This document shows positions 25,799-35,065 of a stretch of DNA of 64,000 nt, in pieces. The position numbers were made by a program, and so were the translations under genes. This DNA is from Streptomyces sp. NBC_01707 (lineage in GTDB: Bacteria; Actinomycetota; Actinomycetes; Streptomycetales; Streptomycetaceae), in contig NZ_CP109190.1 in assembly GCF_041438805.1 (NCBI RefSeq), positions 3,410,001-3,474,000 on the forward strand. Reading direction: 5' to 3'. Below the pieces are notes generated by a model, which was given only the letters and a program-made list of their open reading frames with translations, searched no databases and had not been told where the DNA came from. The first letter of the stretch is position 1. Each line of letters begins with the position of its first letter.

Positions 25799-25953
25799 AC
25801 GGAGGACCTGGCGAGGCCTGTGCGCTCGGCGAGAGCGGGGAAGGTCAATGCCTCCGTACCACCCTCGGACAGCAGGGATCGGGCAGCGTCCAGGAGGGCG
25901 CCGCGCTGCATGGTCCGGTGCTCGGCCACGGAGGCCGCTCGAATCCTGGGCAC
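25372..25953 (-). CDS. TetR-family transcriptional regulator
   Basis: 193 residues from a GTG at 25953. The helix-turn-helix is TFPALAERTGLARSSVYEYF (about residues 35-54); the C-terminal part is a typical ligand-binding helical bundle. Its target is not evident: it lies between whiG, on the same strand upstream, and the convergent M23-like gene, a conserved place in Streptomyces. The start has only a weak ribosome site, so a slightly different GTG is possible. Confidence 0.85.
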   Translation of the reverse strand: MPRIRAASVAEHRTMQRGALLDAARSLLSEGGTEALTFPALAERTGLARSSVYEYFRSRAAVVEELCAVDFPVWAAEVELAMERAGTPEGKIEAYVRRQLDLVGDRRHRAVVAISASELDAGAREKIRAAHGGLIAMIVEALGDLGHEQPRLAAMLLQGSVDAAVRRIELSVAEPPDVIADTVVAMILRGIRG

Positions 25954-26023
25954 GGATCCACTGTACGGCGGCACCTGTGGGAGAGGGGGACGGGCGGCAC
26001 CGATCGCCTGCCGCGCACCCGTC

Positions 26024-26860
26024 TCAACGTCCGGCGTCGGCCAGTTTCGCGCGCAACTGCAGCACCGATTTGGTGTGGATCTGGCTGACCCGGCTCTCGG
26101 TGACCCCGAGTACGTTGCCGATCTCGGCGAGGGTGAGGCCCTCGTAGTAGTAGAGGGTGACGACCGTCTTCTCACGGTCCGGGAGTGTGTTGATCGCCCG
26201 GGCGAGCAGCCTTCTGAGCTCACGGTCCTCGGCGACCTCCACGGGATTGTCGGCGGCGGTGTCCTCCAGCGTGTCCATCAGGCTCAGCCGGTCACCACCC
26301 TCGCCGCCGACATGCAGGAGCTCCTCCAACGCGACCACGTTCGCCAGCGACAACTGGCTGAAAACCGCGTGCAGTTCTTCCAGCGTGACGCCCATCTCGG
26401 CGGCGACCTCCGGCTCGGAGGGTGTACGCCGCAACTGCGCCTCCAGCGTGGCGTAGGCGCGCTCCACGGCCCGTGCCTTCTGCCGCACGGAGCGTGGGAT
26501 CCAGTCCAGCGCCCGGAGTTCGTCGATCATCGCGCCACGGATGCGGGTGATTGCGTACGTCTCGAACTTGATGGCCCGCTCGATGTCGAACTTCTCGATC
26601 GCGTCGATCAGCCCGAAGACTCCCGAGGAGACGAAGTCCGCCTGCTCGACGTTGGACGGCAGTCCCACGCTCACCCGGCCCGCGACGTACTTCACCAACG
26701 GCGAGTAGTGCAGGATCAGCTGCTCCCGCAGCCGCTCGTCGCCCGTGGACTTGTACGAACGCCACAACTCGTCGAGCGAGGAAGGGGCAGGAGGGCGCAC
26801 AGTGCCACGCGCAGCCGGTGGTACTGGCGCACGGTCAGACCCGGAGGTGTGCTGGGGCAT
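26024..26860 (-). CDS. whiG: Sporulation sigma factor WhiG
   Basis: 278 residues, a FliA-type sigma factor. It directs RNA polymerase to early sporulation genes in aerial hyphae. Region 2 ([52 protein letters not shown]) and region 4 ([37 protein letters not shown]) are complete. In Streptomyces WhiG is held by RsiG with c-di-GMP. The ATG at 26860 gives the expected N-terminus; the longer frame upstream is not coding. The 242-base gap to dprA should carry its promoter; I could not identify it. Confidence 0.97.
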   Translation of the reverse strand: MPQHTSGSDRAPVPPAARGTVRPPAPSSLDELWRSYKSTGDERLREQLILHYSPLVKYVAGRVSVGLPSNVEQADFVSSGVFGLIDAIEKFDIERAIKFETYAITRIRGAMIDELRALDWIPRSVRQKARAVERAYATLEAQLRRTPSEPEVAAEMGVTLEELHAVFSQLSLANVVALEELLHVGGEGGDRLSLMDTLEDTAADNPVEVAEDRELRRLLARAINTLPDREKTVVTLYYYEGLTLAEIGNVLGVTESRVSQIHTKSVLQLRAKLADAGR

Positions 26861-27102
26861 GTGGTGCCTTGAGCCGTTCTGCTGTGGACTGCTGGGGGAC
26901 TTGTGTCTGGGCCGAAATCCTTGTGAGCGTAGCGTGACTGAAGTGTTGCGGTGCGCGAAGGATAGAGGATCTGCGCCGGGCACTTCCGGACGAATGGACA
27001 TGACTGCACTCCGGAACCGTCACCGCGTGGACCGGTCCCGGAGGCGTCACTGAAGGATCCACCGAGGTCATCGGCATCACCTTTTCACCCGAATGCTCCA
27101 GG

Positions 27103-28395
27103 TCAAGGACCGCCTCGCCGCGGGCCGCCCTTGCGTGTCGGGCGCGGCGTCAACTGCCAGCCTTCGCCAGCGCGTTCGACGAACCCCAGTGAGTGCAGTT
27201 CGTACAATCTGCCGAGTGCTTCGTCGACACCGGTGCCCGCCGTGCGGGCGATGTCCCTTTGACTGACGGAGCCTTGGGAGGGCAGGGCGTCCAGAACCCG
27301 GGCGGAGGCGGCGTCCAACAGATCCCTGGCAAGTACGGGGCCACGCCGGACCGGGGCGAGATCGCCGATCTCCCCCACCAGTTCGGCGACTTCCGCGGCG
27401 TCGGTGACCAGGACTCCCTCGCCCCTGAGGAGTTCGTGGACCCCGGCCGACAGACCACTGGTGGCGGGCCCCGGCACCCCCATGGTGAACCGGCCCAGCC
27501 GTTGCGCACTGCGCGCGGTCACCAGTGAGCCGCTGCGGTATTCGGCCTCGACCACGACCGTCCCCCGGGTCAGCGCGGCAATCACCCGGTTCCGGAGGAT
27601 GAATCTGCTACGCGTCGGATGGTCGGCCGGTGGCAGCTCTCCGATGAGCAGCCCCTGTTCCGCCACGCGCTCGATCAGCTCGGCATGCCCTCGGGGATAG
27701 GCGACGTCCACCCCGCAGGCCAGGACCGCCATGGTCGCCCCGCCGGCCGAGAGGGCGCCGCGATGGGCCGCCCCGTCCACCCCGAACGCGGCCCCCGACA
27801 CCACCACCCAGCCCAGCTCCGCCAGCCCCGCCCCAAGACTCGCCGCCATATGTGCCCCGTACGGAGTACACGCCCGGGCGCCGACCACCGCGACCGAGCG
27901 CAGCGCCCAGAGCCGCAGATCGGGCCGCCCCCGAACCCAGAGGCCGGTCGGCCGGGAGTACCCCAGGTCGTCGAGTTGACCGGGCCACTCACGGTCGCCG
28001 GGGCAGACGAAGCGGCCGCCCACGGCGGCGACCGACGCCAGGTCCCGCTCGGGGTCGACCGTTTCGGCCCGCAACCGGTAGCCGGCCAGCCGCTTCGCCG
28101 TCATCCCCCGAAGCTGTTCCGCGCTCCCGTCCCGGGCCGTGATCCGGCGTATCAGTTCGGTGGCGCCGATTTCGCGCAGCCAGCGGCCACCGCGTTCGTC
28201 GCCCGGCTCGAGGACACGGGTCAGGGCGGCCCGCGCCAGGCGCTCCCGGTCGCCCACCGCCGGTCGCGCCCACCCCGCTTCACGGCTCCGCTCCCGGACG
28301 CCGGGCGCGCTGATGCCCCGCCCCTCGTCAACGCCCTCCGGTGCCGTGACGGGTGCCCTGATGCCCGGTCCGGCGCCGGGGCCGCCCGGCGTCAT
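27103..28395 (-). CDS. dprA: DNA processing protein DprA
   Basis: 430 residues. DprA loads RecA on incoming single-stranded DNA. The Rossmann core is intact (VVGARACTPYG, VVSGAAFGVDGAAHRGAL, LACGVDVAYPRGH, RSRFILRNRVIAAL, VVEAEYRSGSLVTA), and the C-terminal winged helix (QRDIARTAGTGVDEALGRLYEL) is present. A glycine/proline-rich N-terminal extension of about 50 residues precedes the SAM-like region. The ATG overlaps the comM stop (ATGA). Streptomyces is not naturally competent in the usual sense, so its role may be in conjugation or repair. Confidence 0.95.
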   Translation of the reverse strand: MTPGGPGAGPGIRAPVTAPEGVDEGRGISAPGVRERSREAGWARPAVGDRERLARAALTRVLEPGDERGGRWLREIGATELIRRITARDGSAEQLRGMTAKRLAGYRLRAETVDPERDLASVAAVGGRFVCPGDREWPGQLDDLGYSRPTGLWVRGRPDLRLWALRSVAVVGARACTPYGAHMAASLGAGLAELGWVVVSGAAFGVDGAAHRGALSAGGATMAVLACGVDVAYPRGHAELIERVAEQGLLIGELPPADHPTRSRFILRNRVIAALTRGTVVVEAEYRSGSLVTARSAQRLGRFTMGVPGPATSGLSAGVHELLRGEGVLVTDAAEVAELVGEIGDLAPVRRGPVLARDLLDAASARVLDALPSQGSVSQRDIARTAGTGVDEALGRLYELHSLGFVERAGEGWQLTPRPTRKGGPRRGGP

Positions 28396-30017
28396 GAAGC
28401 CCGGTCCAGCACCGAGGCCCCGCGCGAGATCCCCGTCCGAAGCTCCAGGGCCACCGCGATGTCGAACGCCTCCGGGCGATCGGCGCCACGCAGATCGGCC
28501 AGGGTCCATGCCACTCGCAGGACCCGGTCGAGTCCCCGTGCGGTCAGCAGTCCGCGCTCCATGTCCCGTTCCGCCTCCATGAGCGCCCCGGGCGCCGCGA
28601 GCAGCCTGGTCCGCAGCTCATGGCCGGGGACCTCGCTGTTGGTGGCCCAGGGTGTGCCCGCGAGCCGGGCCGCCGCCCGCGACCTGGCCTCCCGTACCCG
28701 GGCGGCGACATCGGCCGTCGACTCGCCGCGGCCGCCCCGCCCCATCAGGTCCTCACGGGTGACCGGAGCGACGACCACACGCAGATCCACCCGGTCGAGC
28801 AGGGGCCCGGACAGTCTCGCCTGATAGCGACGGACCGACGAGGGCGGGCATTCGCAGGCCGCGCCGGTGAGCGTGTGGCGGCCGCACGGACACGGATTGG
28901 CGGCCAGCACCATCAGGAAACGGGCGGGCAGCCGCACCACACCGGCACTGCGCGCCACCACCACATGCCCCGACTCCAGCGGCTGGCGCAGCGCGTCCAG
29001 GGCCCGCACGGAGAACTCCGGCGCCTCGTCCAGAAAGAGCACACCGCGATGGGCCAGCGAGACCGCACCGGGCCGCGGCAGTCCGTTGCCCCCGCCGACC
29101 AGCGACTGCATGGTCGCCGAGTGGTGCGGCGCGCAGTACGGCGCCCGGGAGACCAGCGGTTCGCCGGGCGGCAGGATGCCCGCCACCGAGTGCACCGCGG
29201 TCACTTCGAGGGATTCCCGCCTGGTCAGCGGCGGAAGAATCGCGGACAGCCGCTCGGCCAGCATGGTCTTGCCGGCGCCCGGCGGTCCCGAGAGCAGCAG
29301 ATGGTGACCACCCGCCGCGGCGACCTCCAGGGCCTTTCGCGGCGTCTCCTGGCCGGCGACGTCCGCCAGGTCCGGGCGGTGTCCGTCGCCCTGCGCGGAG
29401 CCCATCGCCAGTCCGGTACCGATGCCGGCTCCCGGCACCATCAGCCCCGCGAGCATGGTGTCGGGGCGCCCCTCCTCGCGGATCTCCGGCTCGTCGGGCA
29501 CCGGTTCGTCGCTGAGCACGGCGATCAGCTGCCGCAGGCTCCGTACCCCGAGGACCGACACCCCCGGGACCAGCGCCGCTTCGCCCGCGGTCTGTTCGGG
29601 CACGACGACCTTGCGGTACCCGGCCTCCGCCGCGGCGAGCACGGCGGGCAGCACTCCGCGCACCGGCCGCACCCGGCCGTCGAGCCCGAGCTCCCCGATC
29701 ATCACCACATCCGCGATGGCCGCAGGGTCGATCCGCTCGGCCGCGCCCAGCACGGCACACGCCACGGCCAGGTCGAATCCGCTGCCGCCCTTGGGCACGG
29801 AGGCCGGGGAGAGCCCGACCGTGAGTTTCTTCTGCGGCCACTCGGCCCCGGAGTTGACCACTGCGGCCCTGACCCGGTCCCGGCTCTCCACCAGGCTCTT
29901 GTCCGGCAACCCCACCAGGGTGAAAGCCGCCACCCCGGGCTCCAGGTCCGCCTGGACCTCCACCACCACGCCGTCGACGCCGACCAGCGCCACCGAGCAC
30001 GCCCGCGCGAACCCCAT
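28392..30017 (-). CDS. comM: ComM/YifB-family Mg-chelatase-like ATPase
   Basis: 541 residues: an N-terminal Lon-protease-like domain, an AAA+ core with Walker A GPPGAGKTMLAERL, and a C-terminal Mg-chelatase domain. ComM is a hexameric helicase that aids branch migration during DNA uptake and recombination. It lies between yraN and dprA in a coupled operon: its ATG overlaps the yraN stop (TGATG) and its stop overlaps dprA. The length is normal for the family. Confidence 0.95.
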   Translation of the reverse strand: MGFARACSVALVGVDGVVVEVQADLEPGVAAFTLVGLPDKSLVESRDRVRAAVVNSGAEWPQKKLTVGLSPASVPKGGSGFDLAVACAVLGAAERIDPAAIADVVMIGELGLDGRVRPVRGVLPAVLAAAEAGYRKVVVPEQTAGEAALVPGVSVLGVRSLRQLIAVLSDEPVPDEPEIREEGRPDTMLAGLMVPGAGIGTGLAMGSAQGDGHRPDLADVAGQETPRKALEVAAAGGHHLLLSGPPGAGKTMLAERLSAILPPLTRRESLEVTAVHSVAGILPPGEPLVSRAPYCAPHHSATMQSLVGGGNGLPRPGAVSLAHRGVLFLDEAPEFSVRALDALRQPLESGHVVVARSAGVVRLPARFLMVLAANPCPCGRHTLTGAACECPPSSVRRYQARLSGPLLDRVDLRVVVAPVTREDLMGRGGRGESTADVAARVREARSRAAARLAGTPWATNSEVPGHELRTRLLAAPGALMEAERDMERGLLTARGLDRVLRVAWTLADLRGADRPEAFDIAVALELRTGISRGASVLDRAS

Positions 30018-30376
30018 CAGGCCACCCCCCGCGCGTGCTCGACGACCGGCGCTCCGCGCCTCGGCACCACCACGCCGACCAGGTCGATCCGCACCCCGCC
30101 CGGCGGCGGACCGCCGTTCAGGTCGAGCCAGATCTCGGCCAGCCGTCGCAGCCGGTCCGCCTTGACCGGGGTGACGGCCGCCATCGGATGCTCGAACGCC
30201 CCCGCCCTGCGGGTCTTGACCTCGCAGACGACCAACGCGTCGCCGTCCTTGGCGACGATGTCGATCTCACCGGTGCGACAGCGCCAGTTCCGTGCCAGTA
30301 CGGCCATGCCGGCGTCGGTCAGCAGCCGCGCCGCCAGATCCTCGCCGTACCGCCCGAGTGCCCCCCGTGCGTTCAT
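30017..30376 (-). CDS. yraN: UPF0102 YraN-like nuclease-fold protein
   Basis: 119 residues. It is a predicted PD-(D/E)XK endonuclease-like protein, with [25 protein letters not shown] as the D-x(n)-E-x-K core (written here as the motif; residues about 32-56). The N-terminal [13 protein letters not shown] is typical. It is the first gene of the yraN-comM-dprA operon. The role is thought to be in recombination, but is not established. Upstream lies a MITE-like element, not a promoter that I can recognise. Confidence 0.93.
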   Translation of the reverse strand: MNARGALGRYGEDLAARLLTDAGMAVLARNWRCRTGEIDIVAKDGDALVVCEVKTRRAGAFEHPMAAVTPVKADRLRRLAEIWLDLNGGPPPGGVRIDLVGVVVPRRGAPVVEHARGVA

Positions 30377-30500
30377 ATCGGCACCACCTCCGGCACCGAC
30401 TCTGTCCCGTCCGACCCCGACCGGTGGATCTTGGTGGACAACTCGGCGGCTGTGGACAACCCGGCCACCTGTGAGGGGGACCGGTCGGAGGGGCGTTCCC

Positions 30501-30724
30501 GGGTCCTTCGTTCGGATCAGGCCGGCTCAGGGAGCGGCCCGCCGCCGGGCGGCTGATGTCACCGCGGTGCGTGCAGCCGCAAGGCGGAGGAAGGAGCCCA
30601 CGCGGAGCACATGGGGTCTCCCCTGCTCGAGCGAAACCGAGAGCTCGGGGAGAACTGACGACAACGCGGCAGATCCGCGTGCCGGGGACCCCCGCGAGCC
30701 CAGCATGATCCGAACGAGAGGCCC
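30501..30724. mobile_element. MITE-like repeat element, copy 1
   Basis: This 224-base non-coding element begins GGGTCCTTCGTTCGGATCAG and ends ATGATCCGAACGAGAGGCCC; 18 of 22 terminal bases match as an inverted repeat, with TCGTTCGGATCA in common. It contains the AGGAAGGAGCCCACGCGGAG segment and a GGGGTCTCCCCTGCTCGA segment common in Streptomyces intergenic repeats, and a CGCGG/CCGCG hairpin. A second copy lies at 62777-62992. It fills most of the 356-base gap 30377-30732; the remainder holds nothing recognisable. Confidence 0.75.
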
Positions 30725-30732
30725 TGGGCGGC

Positions 30733-31041
30733 TCAGCCGCCCGGCAGTTCGAGGTCGCTCTTGTTGAGCTCCTCGATGTTGACGTCCTTGAACGTCAGCA
30801 CGCGTACCTGCTTGACGAATCGGGCGGGCCGGTACATGTCCCAGACCCAGGCATCCGCCATGGACACCTCGAAAAACACCTCGCCCTGGACCGAGTGCAC
30901 CTGCATCTCGTAGTCGTTGGTGAGGTAGAAGCGCCGTTCGGTCTCGATCACATATTTGAACAGACCGACGACATCGCGGTACTCCCGGTAGAGCTTCAGC
31001 TCCATCTCGGTCTCGTACTTCTCGAGGTCCTCGGCGCTCAT
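30733..31041 (-). CDS. DUF2469 family protein
   Basis: 102 residues. The actinobacterial DUF2469 family is very strongly conserved; LKLYREYRDVVGLFKYVIET, RRFYLTNDYEMQVHSVQG and DAWVWDMYRPARFVK-type motifs are seen. The function is unknown. I chose the ATG at 31041 because AGGGGA lies 8 bases upstream; an ATG 6 bases earlier is too close to it. It ends the sipZ-NUDIX-DUF2469 group on the minus strand. Confidence 0.92.
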   Translation of the reverse strand: MSAEDLEKYETEMELKLYREYRDVVGLFKYVIETERRFYLTNDYEMQVHSVQGEVFFEVSMADAWVWDMYRPARFVKQVRVLTFKDVNIEELNKSDLELPGG

Positions 31042-31105
31042 TGGCATGTTCCCCTTCAGCCGTGCGTCCACCTATTGTGCGCCAGGCTCGGGCGCCCCTG
31101 GACGC

Positions 31106-31594
31106 TTAGACGATTTCGGGGGCCAGAACCAGTGGCGTACGCGGCGGACCCTCTTCGAGCAGCGTGCGCAGCAGCTCGGCGAGTCTGGTCGGGTACACCG
31201 TCTCACGCGCCACCGACAGTTCGGCGGAGGTCCACCACCTCAGACCCGCGACACTGCGCTGTTCCAGCCCGGTCAGCCCGCTCAGGTCCGTGGCCGTCTG
31301 CGTCGTACGTGCCAGGAAGTACCACTCGTCCTGATCCCAGCGCCTCCCGTCGAACGGGAAGGAGCAGATCCGCTGCCAGAGCACCGGACCCAGCTCGACG
31401 TCGGTGATCCCGGTCTCCTCGGCCAGCTCGCGCAGGGCCGCCTGCTCCCGGCTCTCGTCGCCCTCCAGCCCACCGCCGGGGGTGAACCACCAGGTGCTCG
31501 TGGGCTCCTCCGGTTCATATCCGTGTACCAGCAGAATGCGGTCGTCGGGGTCGAGCAGGACCACCCGGGCCACCTTCCGCTTCTCAGTGGGCAC
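31106..31594 (-). CDS. NUDIX hydrolase in the signal-peptidase cluster
   Basis: 162 residues with a perfect NUDIX box (GGLEGDESREQAALRELAEETG). Its GTG lies inside the last codons of sipZ (11-base overlap), so it is cotranscribed with it. In S. lividans sipZ is known to start an operon with unrelated genes, and this is the expected first of them. Residues before the box (ARVVLLDPDDRILLVHGYE) are typical. Substrate unknown. Confidence 0.92.
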   Translation of the reverse strand: MPTEKRKVARVVLLDPDDRILLVHGYEPEEPTSTWWFTPGGGLEGDESREQAALRELAEETGITDVELGPVLWQRICSFPFDGRRWDQDEWYFLARTTQTATDLSGLTGLEQRSVAGLRWWTSAELSVARETVYPTRLAELLRTLLEEGPPRTPLVLAPEIV

Positions 31595-32336
31595 CGGCAG
31601 GCACCCTTCGGTCCTGCCCGCTCCTCCGGCGTGCGGACCGCGCGGCGATCGGACCGTACGCGGAGCCTCCGAAGATGAGGACCACGCCCGCCACCACGGC
31701 ACCGAGCTGAAGCTTCAGGGGGCCGGGAGCCGACACCCCGCCGGGGAGAGCGGCAAACGCCTGCGGTCGCTCGACCATGCCGTTCATCGGCCAGGCGATG
31801 GCGTCCACCCGGGCCTGTACGTCGCTGCGCGGCACCGATCCCTGTCCCGGGTCGTCCAGATGGACCCGGGAGTCCAGGGAACCGCTGCGCTCGTCCCCGA
31901 GGAGGAAGAGCTGTCCCTTGGGCACGTTCGCCGTGAAGTTCTTCACCGAGGCAAGGCCCTGTGTCTGCAGATACGGTTCATCGATCGGCTTGCCGTTGAC
32001 GGTGAGCCGGCCGCTCTTCTCGCAGCAGGCGATCTTGTCACCGCCGATTCCGACGACGCGCTTGACCATGGGCATGTTGTTGTCCCAGGCCGGGTCCGTG
32101 AAGACCACCACGTCGCCGCGGCGCACCTCGCTGCCGTCCACGCGCTCCGCGAGAACCCGGTCCCCCGCGTTCACCGTCGGCGTCATCGACTCGGTCGGCA
32201 CGATGTACGGCTTGTACACCAGCGCGCCCCAGGCGAACCCGCCGAGGAAGAGCACAAGGCCGACGGCCACGGCCAGCCCCGACAGCATGCTGCCGAGCCG
32301 GCCGTGGCCGTCACCCGTACGTCCTGTTCCACTCAT
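31584..32336 (-). CDS. sipZ: Type I signal peptidase SipZ
   Basis: 250 residues. It cleaves Sec and Tat signal peptides at the outer membrane face. A single N-terminal helix (LAVAVGLVLFLGGFAWGALV) precedes the catalytic serine in PTESMTPTV and the lysine in MVKRVVGIGGD; a C-terminal hydrophobic helix (LGAVVAGVVLIFGGSA) is an extra anchor. The ATG at 32336 is preceded by GGGGGA; a GTG at 32351 and a TTG at 32366 are alternatives. Gene names follow position in the known S. lividans sipW-X-Y-Z cluster. Confidence 0.88.
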   Translation of the reverse strand: MSGTGRTGDGHGRLGSMLSGLAVAVGLVLFLGGFAWGALVYKPYIVPTESMTPTVNAGDRVLAERVDGSEVRRGDVVVFTDPAWDNNMPMVKRVVGIGGDKIACCEKSGRLTVNGKPIDEPYLQTQGLASVKNFTANVPKGQLFLLGDERSGSLDSRVHLDDPGQGSVPRSDVQARVDAIAWPMNGMVERPQAFAALPGGVSAPGPLKLQLGAVVAGVVLIFGGSAYGPIAARSARRRSGQDRRVPAGAH

Positions 32337-32387
32337 CCCAGCGTCCCCCACCTCGGAGATCGACAATCGCTGATCCGAGTCGGCACC

Positions 32388-33299
32388 CTACCCGGCGGTA
32401 CGCCCGTTGGTCAGCCTCTTACGGCGCCACAACACGAGGGGCAGCGCTCCGGCTACACCTAGTGCTCCCGGCACCAGCCCCGTCGCCGCATTGATCCCCG
32501 GCTGGTCGAATGTGCCCGGGATCGGCAGAGTCGCCCAGCGGTTGATCGGCCATGCGACCACGATGGCCCGGCCGACGACCTCGTCCGTGGAGACCGTGCC
32601 CTGACCGGGCAGCTCCTGGTGGTAGCGGGAGTCGAGGGAGTTCTGTCGGTGGTCGCCCATCACCCAGATGCGGCCCTCGGGCACCTTGATCGGGCCGAAC
32701 GGCTCGTCATTGCAGGGGGTGTTGCCCGGGTAGATGAACGACGTCTCGTCCAGCGCCACGCCGTTGACCGTGACCGGCCCGTTCTCCTTGCACTCCACCG
32801 TGTCGCCGCCGATCGCGATGACCCGCTTGATCAGGTCCTTCTCCTCGGCGGACGGCATCAGTCCGATGAAGCTGAGGAACTTCTGCGCCACATTCGGCGC
32901 CGGCGTCTGGGCGCTCTCCAGCCAGCCGCCCGGGTCGTGGAAGACCACGACCTCGCCCCGCTGCGGCTCCGAGCCGAACCACGGGGTCAGCTTGTCGACC
33001 AGCACCCGGTCGCCGCGCTGGAGCGTGTCCTGCATCGAGTCCGAGGGAATCGAGAACGCCTGCACCAGGAACGTCTTGATCAGCAGCGCCAGAATCAGCG
33101 CGATACCGATGAGCAGGGGCAGCTCCTTCCAGAAGGAGCGTGGCTTCCCGGGAGCCGTACCGCCGCTGTCCGGGGAGTCGCCGTCACTCTCCGTCCGGCC
33201 CGCCACCTCGGAGGATTCACCGTTCTCCGGATGCTCCGCCCGGTCCTCGGGTTCGTCGTGTCCGGATCGTGCGCCGACCGCCAAATCCCCCACATCCAC
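32388..33299 (-). CDS. sipY: Type I signal peptidase SipY
   Basis: 303 residues. A charged, probably unfolded N-terminal tail of about 50 residues precedes the helix (LPLLIGIALILALLIKTFLV), the catalytic serine in SIPSDSMQDT and the lysine in LIKRVIAIGGD. A C-terminal helix is followed by RRKRLTNG. The GTG at 33299 lies inside the 3' end of sipX, with which it overlaps by 83 bases; a GTG 6 bases downstream is equally possible. It is the last gene of the sipW-X-Y operon. Confidence 0.88.
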   Translation of the reverse strand: MDVGDLAVGARSGHDEPEDRAEHPENGESSEVAGRTESDGDSPDSGGTAPGKPRSFWKELPLLIGIALILALLIKTFLVQAFSIPSDSMQDTLQRGDRVLVDKLTPWFGSEPQRGEVVVFHDPGGWLESAQTPAPNVAQKFLSFIGLMPSAEEKDLIKRVIAIGGDTVECKENGPVTVNGVALDETSFIYPGNTPCNDEPFGPIKVPEGRIWVMGDHRQNSLDSRYHQELPGQGTVSTDEVVGRAIVVAWPINRWATLPIPGTFDQPGINAATGLVPGALGVAGALPLVLWRRKRLTNGRTAG

Positions 33300-34260
33300 T
33301 CCTCACTCCGTGCCACCGCCCGCGACCCATTCGGCGCAGGCCCACCACTCCCATAACGAGCGGGAGTTCCGCAGGGGTCGGGAGCCGGACCATTCCATTG
33401 AGATCCTGGGACGACACACTATTCGACGGTCCGTACGCAGCCGCTGTCCCGGCGCGCGCGTCCGGCACCGAGGCAAATGTCTGCGGCTCCTCCAGCCTCC
33501 GCCAGTGGCCGAAGGGCCAGGCGATGACGACGGCCCGCCCCACGACCTCATTCTCCGAGACAGTGCCGTGATCGGGCTCGTCCAGATGGAAGCGCGAATC
33601 GGCCGAATTCGAGCGATGGTCGCCCATCACGAAGATTCGGCCGGCCGGAACCTTTACCTCGAATTTGAGTGTGGAGGGCGGATTACCCGGGTGCAGATAG
33701 GGCTCATTGAGCGCAACGCCGTTGACGGTGACCTTGCCGTCCTTGTCGCAGCACTTGACGGTGTCGCCACCGACGGCGACCACACGCTTGATCAGATCCT
33801 GTTCGTCGTCGGACGGCAGCAGCCCGATGAAGGTCAGCCCTTCCTTCACCTGTTTGACGACGACGGGCGGATCCTTCTTGTCGACGTTCTCCTGCCGGAG
33901 CCAGCCGCCCGGATCCTTGAAGACGACGACGTCGCCGCGCCGGGGCTTTGCACCGAACCACGGCGTCAGCTTGTCGACGAGTACCCGGTCGCCGATCCGG
34001 ATGGTCTGCTCCATCGATCCGGACGGGATCACGAAGGCCTGCACCAGGAAGGTCTTGAGAACGAGCGCTATGAGCAGCGCCACGGTGATCAGGAGGGGTA
34101 TCTCCTTCACGGCCGACCTGCGCCGCCGCCGTTTGACCTTGCGGGCCAGCTTGCGCCGCTCCGCCCGGGTGGGCAGCGACCGCGATGCTGTCGGCCTGCT
34201 GCCGGTCGGCAGCGGAGTGCCGGGGTCCGAGGCGCGGCTGTCGCGCCCGCGGTTACCCAT
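33217..34260 (-). CDS. sipX: Type I signal peptidase SipX
   Basis: 347 residues. A basic cytoplasmic stretch (RKLARKVKRRRRRSAVK) leads into the helix (PLLITVALLIALVLKTFLV), then the catalytic serine in VIPSGSMEQT and the lysine in LIKRVVAVGGD. The last 50 residues are Gly/Arg-rich and overlap the start of sipY in another frame, so they may be dispensable. The ATG at 34260 overlaps the sipW stop. All key residues are intact. Confidence 0.9.
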   Translation of the reverse strand: MGNRGRDSRASDPGTPLPTGSRPTASRSLPTRAERRKLARKVKRRRRRSAVKEIPLLITVALLIALVLKTFLVQAFVIPSGSMEQTIRIGDRVLVDKLTPWFGAKPRRGDVVVFKDPGGWLRQENVDKKDPPVVVKQVKEGLTFIGLLPSDDEQDLIKRVVAVGGDTVKCCDKDGKVTVNGVALNEPYLHPGNPPSTLKFEVKVPAGRIFVMGDHRSNSADSRFHLDEPDHGTVSENEVVGRAVVIAWPFGHWRRLEEPQTFASVPDARAGTAAAYGPSNSVSSQDLNGMVRLPTPAELPLVMGVVGLRRMGRGRWHGVRSGCGGFGGRRTIRTRRTRGPGGASGER

Positions 34261-35020
34261 GGGTCCCGACCGGTATCCGTACGCCGTCGAAGGCACCGGT
34301 TTCCGGCACAGGGCCCAGCCGGCCCAGCGGCCAGCCGATCCAGTCCACCCGGCCGATCACCCGGTCGACCGGCACCATGCCGCCGCCCGGCTCGCCCAGA
34401 TGGTCGCGGGAGTCACGGGAGTTGCTGCGGTGGTCGCCCATCATCCACAGCCTGCCGTCGGGGACGACGATGTCGAACGCCGCCCCGGACGGGGCGTCGC
34501 CCGGATACAGGTACTCCTCGTCCACCGGCCTGCCGTTCACCTCGACCCTGCCCCGCTTGTCGCAGCAGACCACCCGGTCGCCGCCCACGCCCACCACCCG
34601 CTTCACGAAGTCGGTCTCGGCGGGCTCCGCCAGCCCCAGGGATGCCGCCACACCGTGTGCCAGCGCGGTGACGGGGTTCTCCACGGGCTTCTCCTGCACG
34701 AAGGATCCGGTGCCGTCGAAGACCACCACGTCGCCCCGCTGCGGTACGGAGCCGAAACGGTACGCCAGTTTGTTCACGAGCACCCGGTCCCCCACCCGCA
34801 GCGTGGACTCCATCGAGCCACTGGGGATGAGGAAGGGCTGCAGCACATACGTGCTGAACAGCAGCAGGAAGACCGCACAGACGGCACCGAGCGCGGCTGC
34901 CCGACGCCACGACATCGTGGCGGACCGGTCCGGGATACGCGAAGAGCGCGACCTCTCCTCCGACCCTGCTTCGGGTGCGGAGGAGCGGTCGCGCTCCGTG
35001 GGCTTTGCTTCCGTGTCCAT
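34253..35020 (-). CDS. sipW: Type I signal peptidase SipW
   Basis: 255 residues. One N-terminal helix (AAALGAVCAVFLLLFSTYVL), the catalytic serine in LIPSGSMEST and the lysine in FVKRVVGVGGD are all present, as is the GDHRSNSRDSR box. It is the first of four signal peptidases after rplS, the same arrangement as in S. lividans, where sipW, sipX and sipY form one operon. The start lies 45 bases after rplS on the same strand, so readthrough from rplS is possible. Confidence 0.9.
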   Translation of the reverse strand: MDTEAKPTERDRSSAPEAGSEERSRSSRIPDRSATMSWRRAAALGAVCAVFLLLFSTYVLQPFLIPSGSMESTLRVGDRVLVNKLAYRFGSVPQRGDVVVFDGTGSFVQEKPVENPVTALAHGVAASLGLAEPAETDFVKRVVGVGGDRVVCCDKRGRVEVNGRPVDEEYLYPGDAPSGAAFDIVVPDGRLWMMGDHRSNSRDSRDHLGEPGGGMVPVDRVIGRVDWIGWPLGRLGPVPETGAFDGVRIPVGTHG

Positions 35021-35065
35021 CGCAGCCAGAGTTTATCCGGCCATGCCATGGACCTGGGAGCTAGC

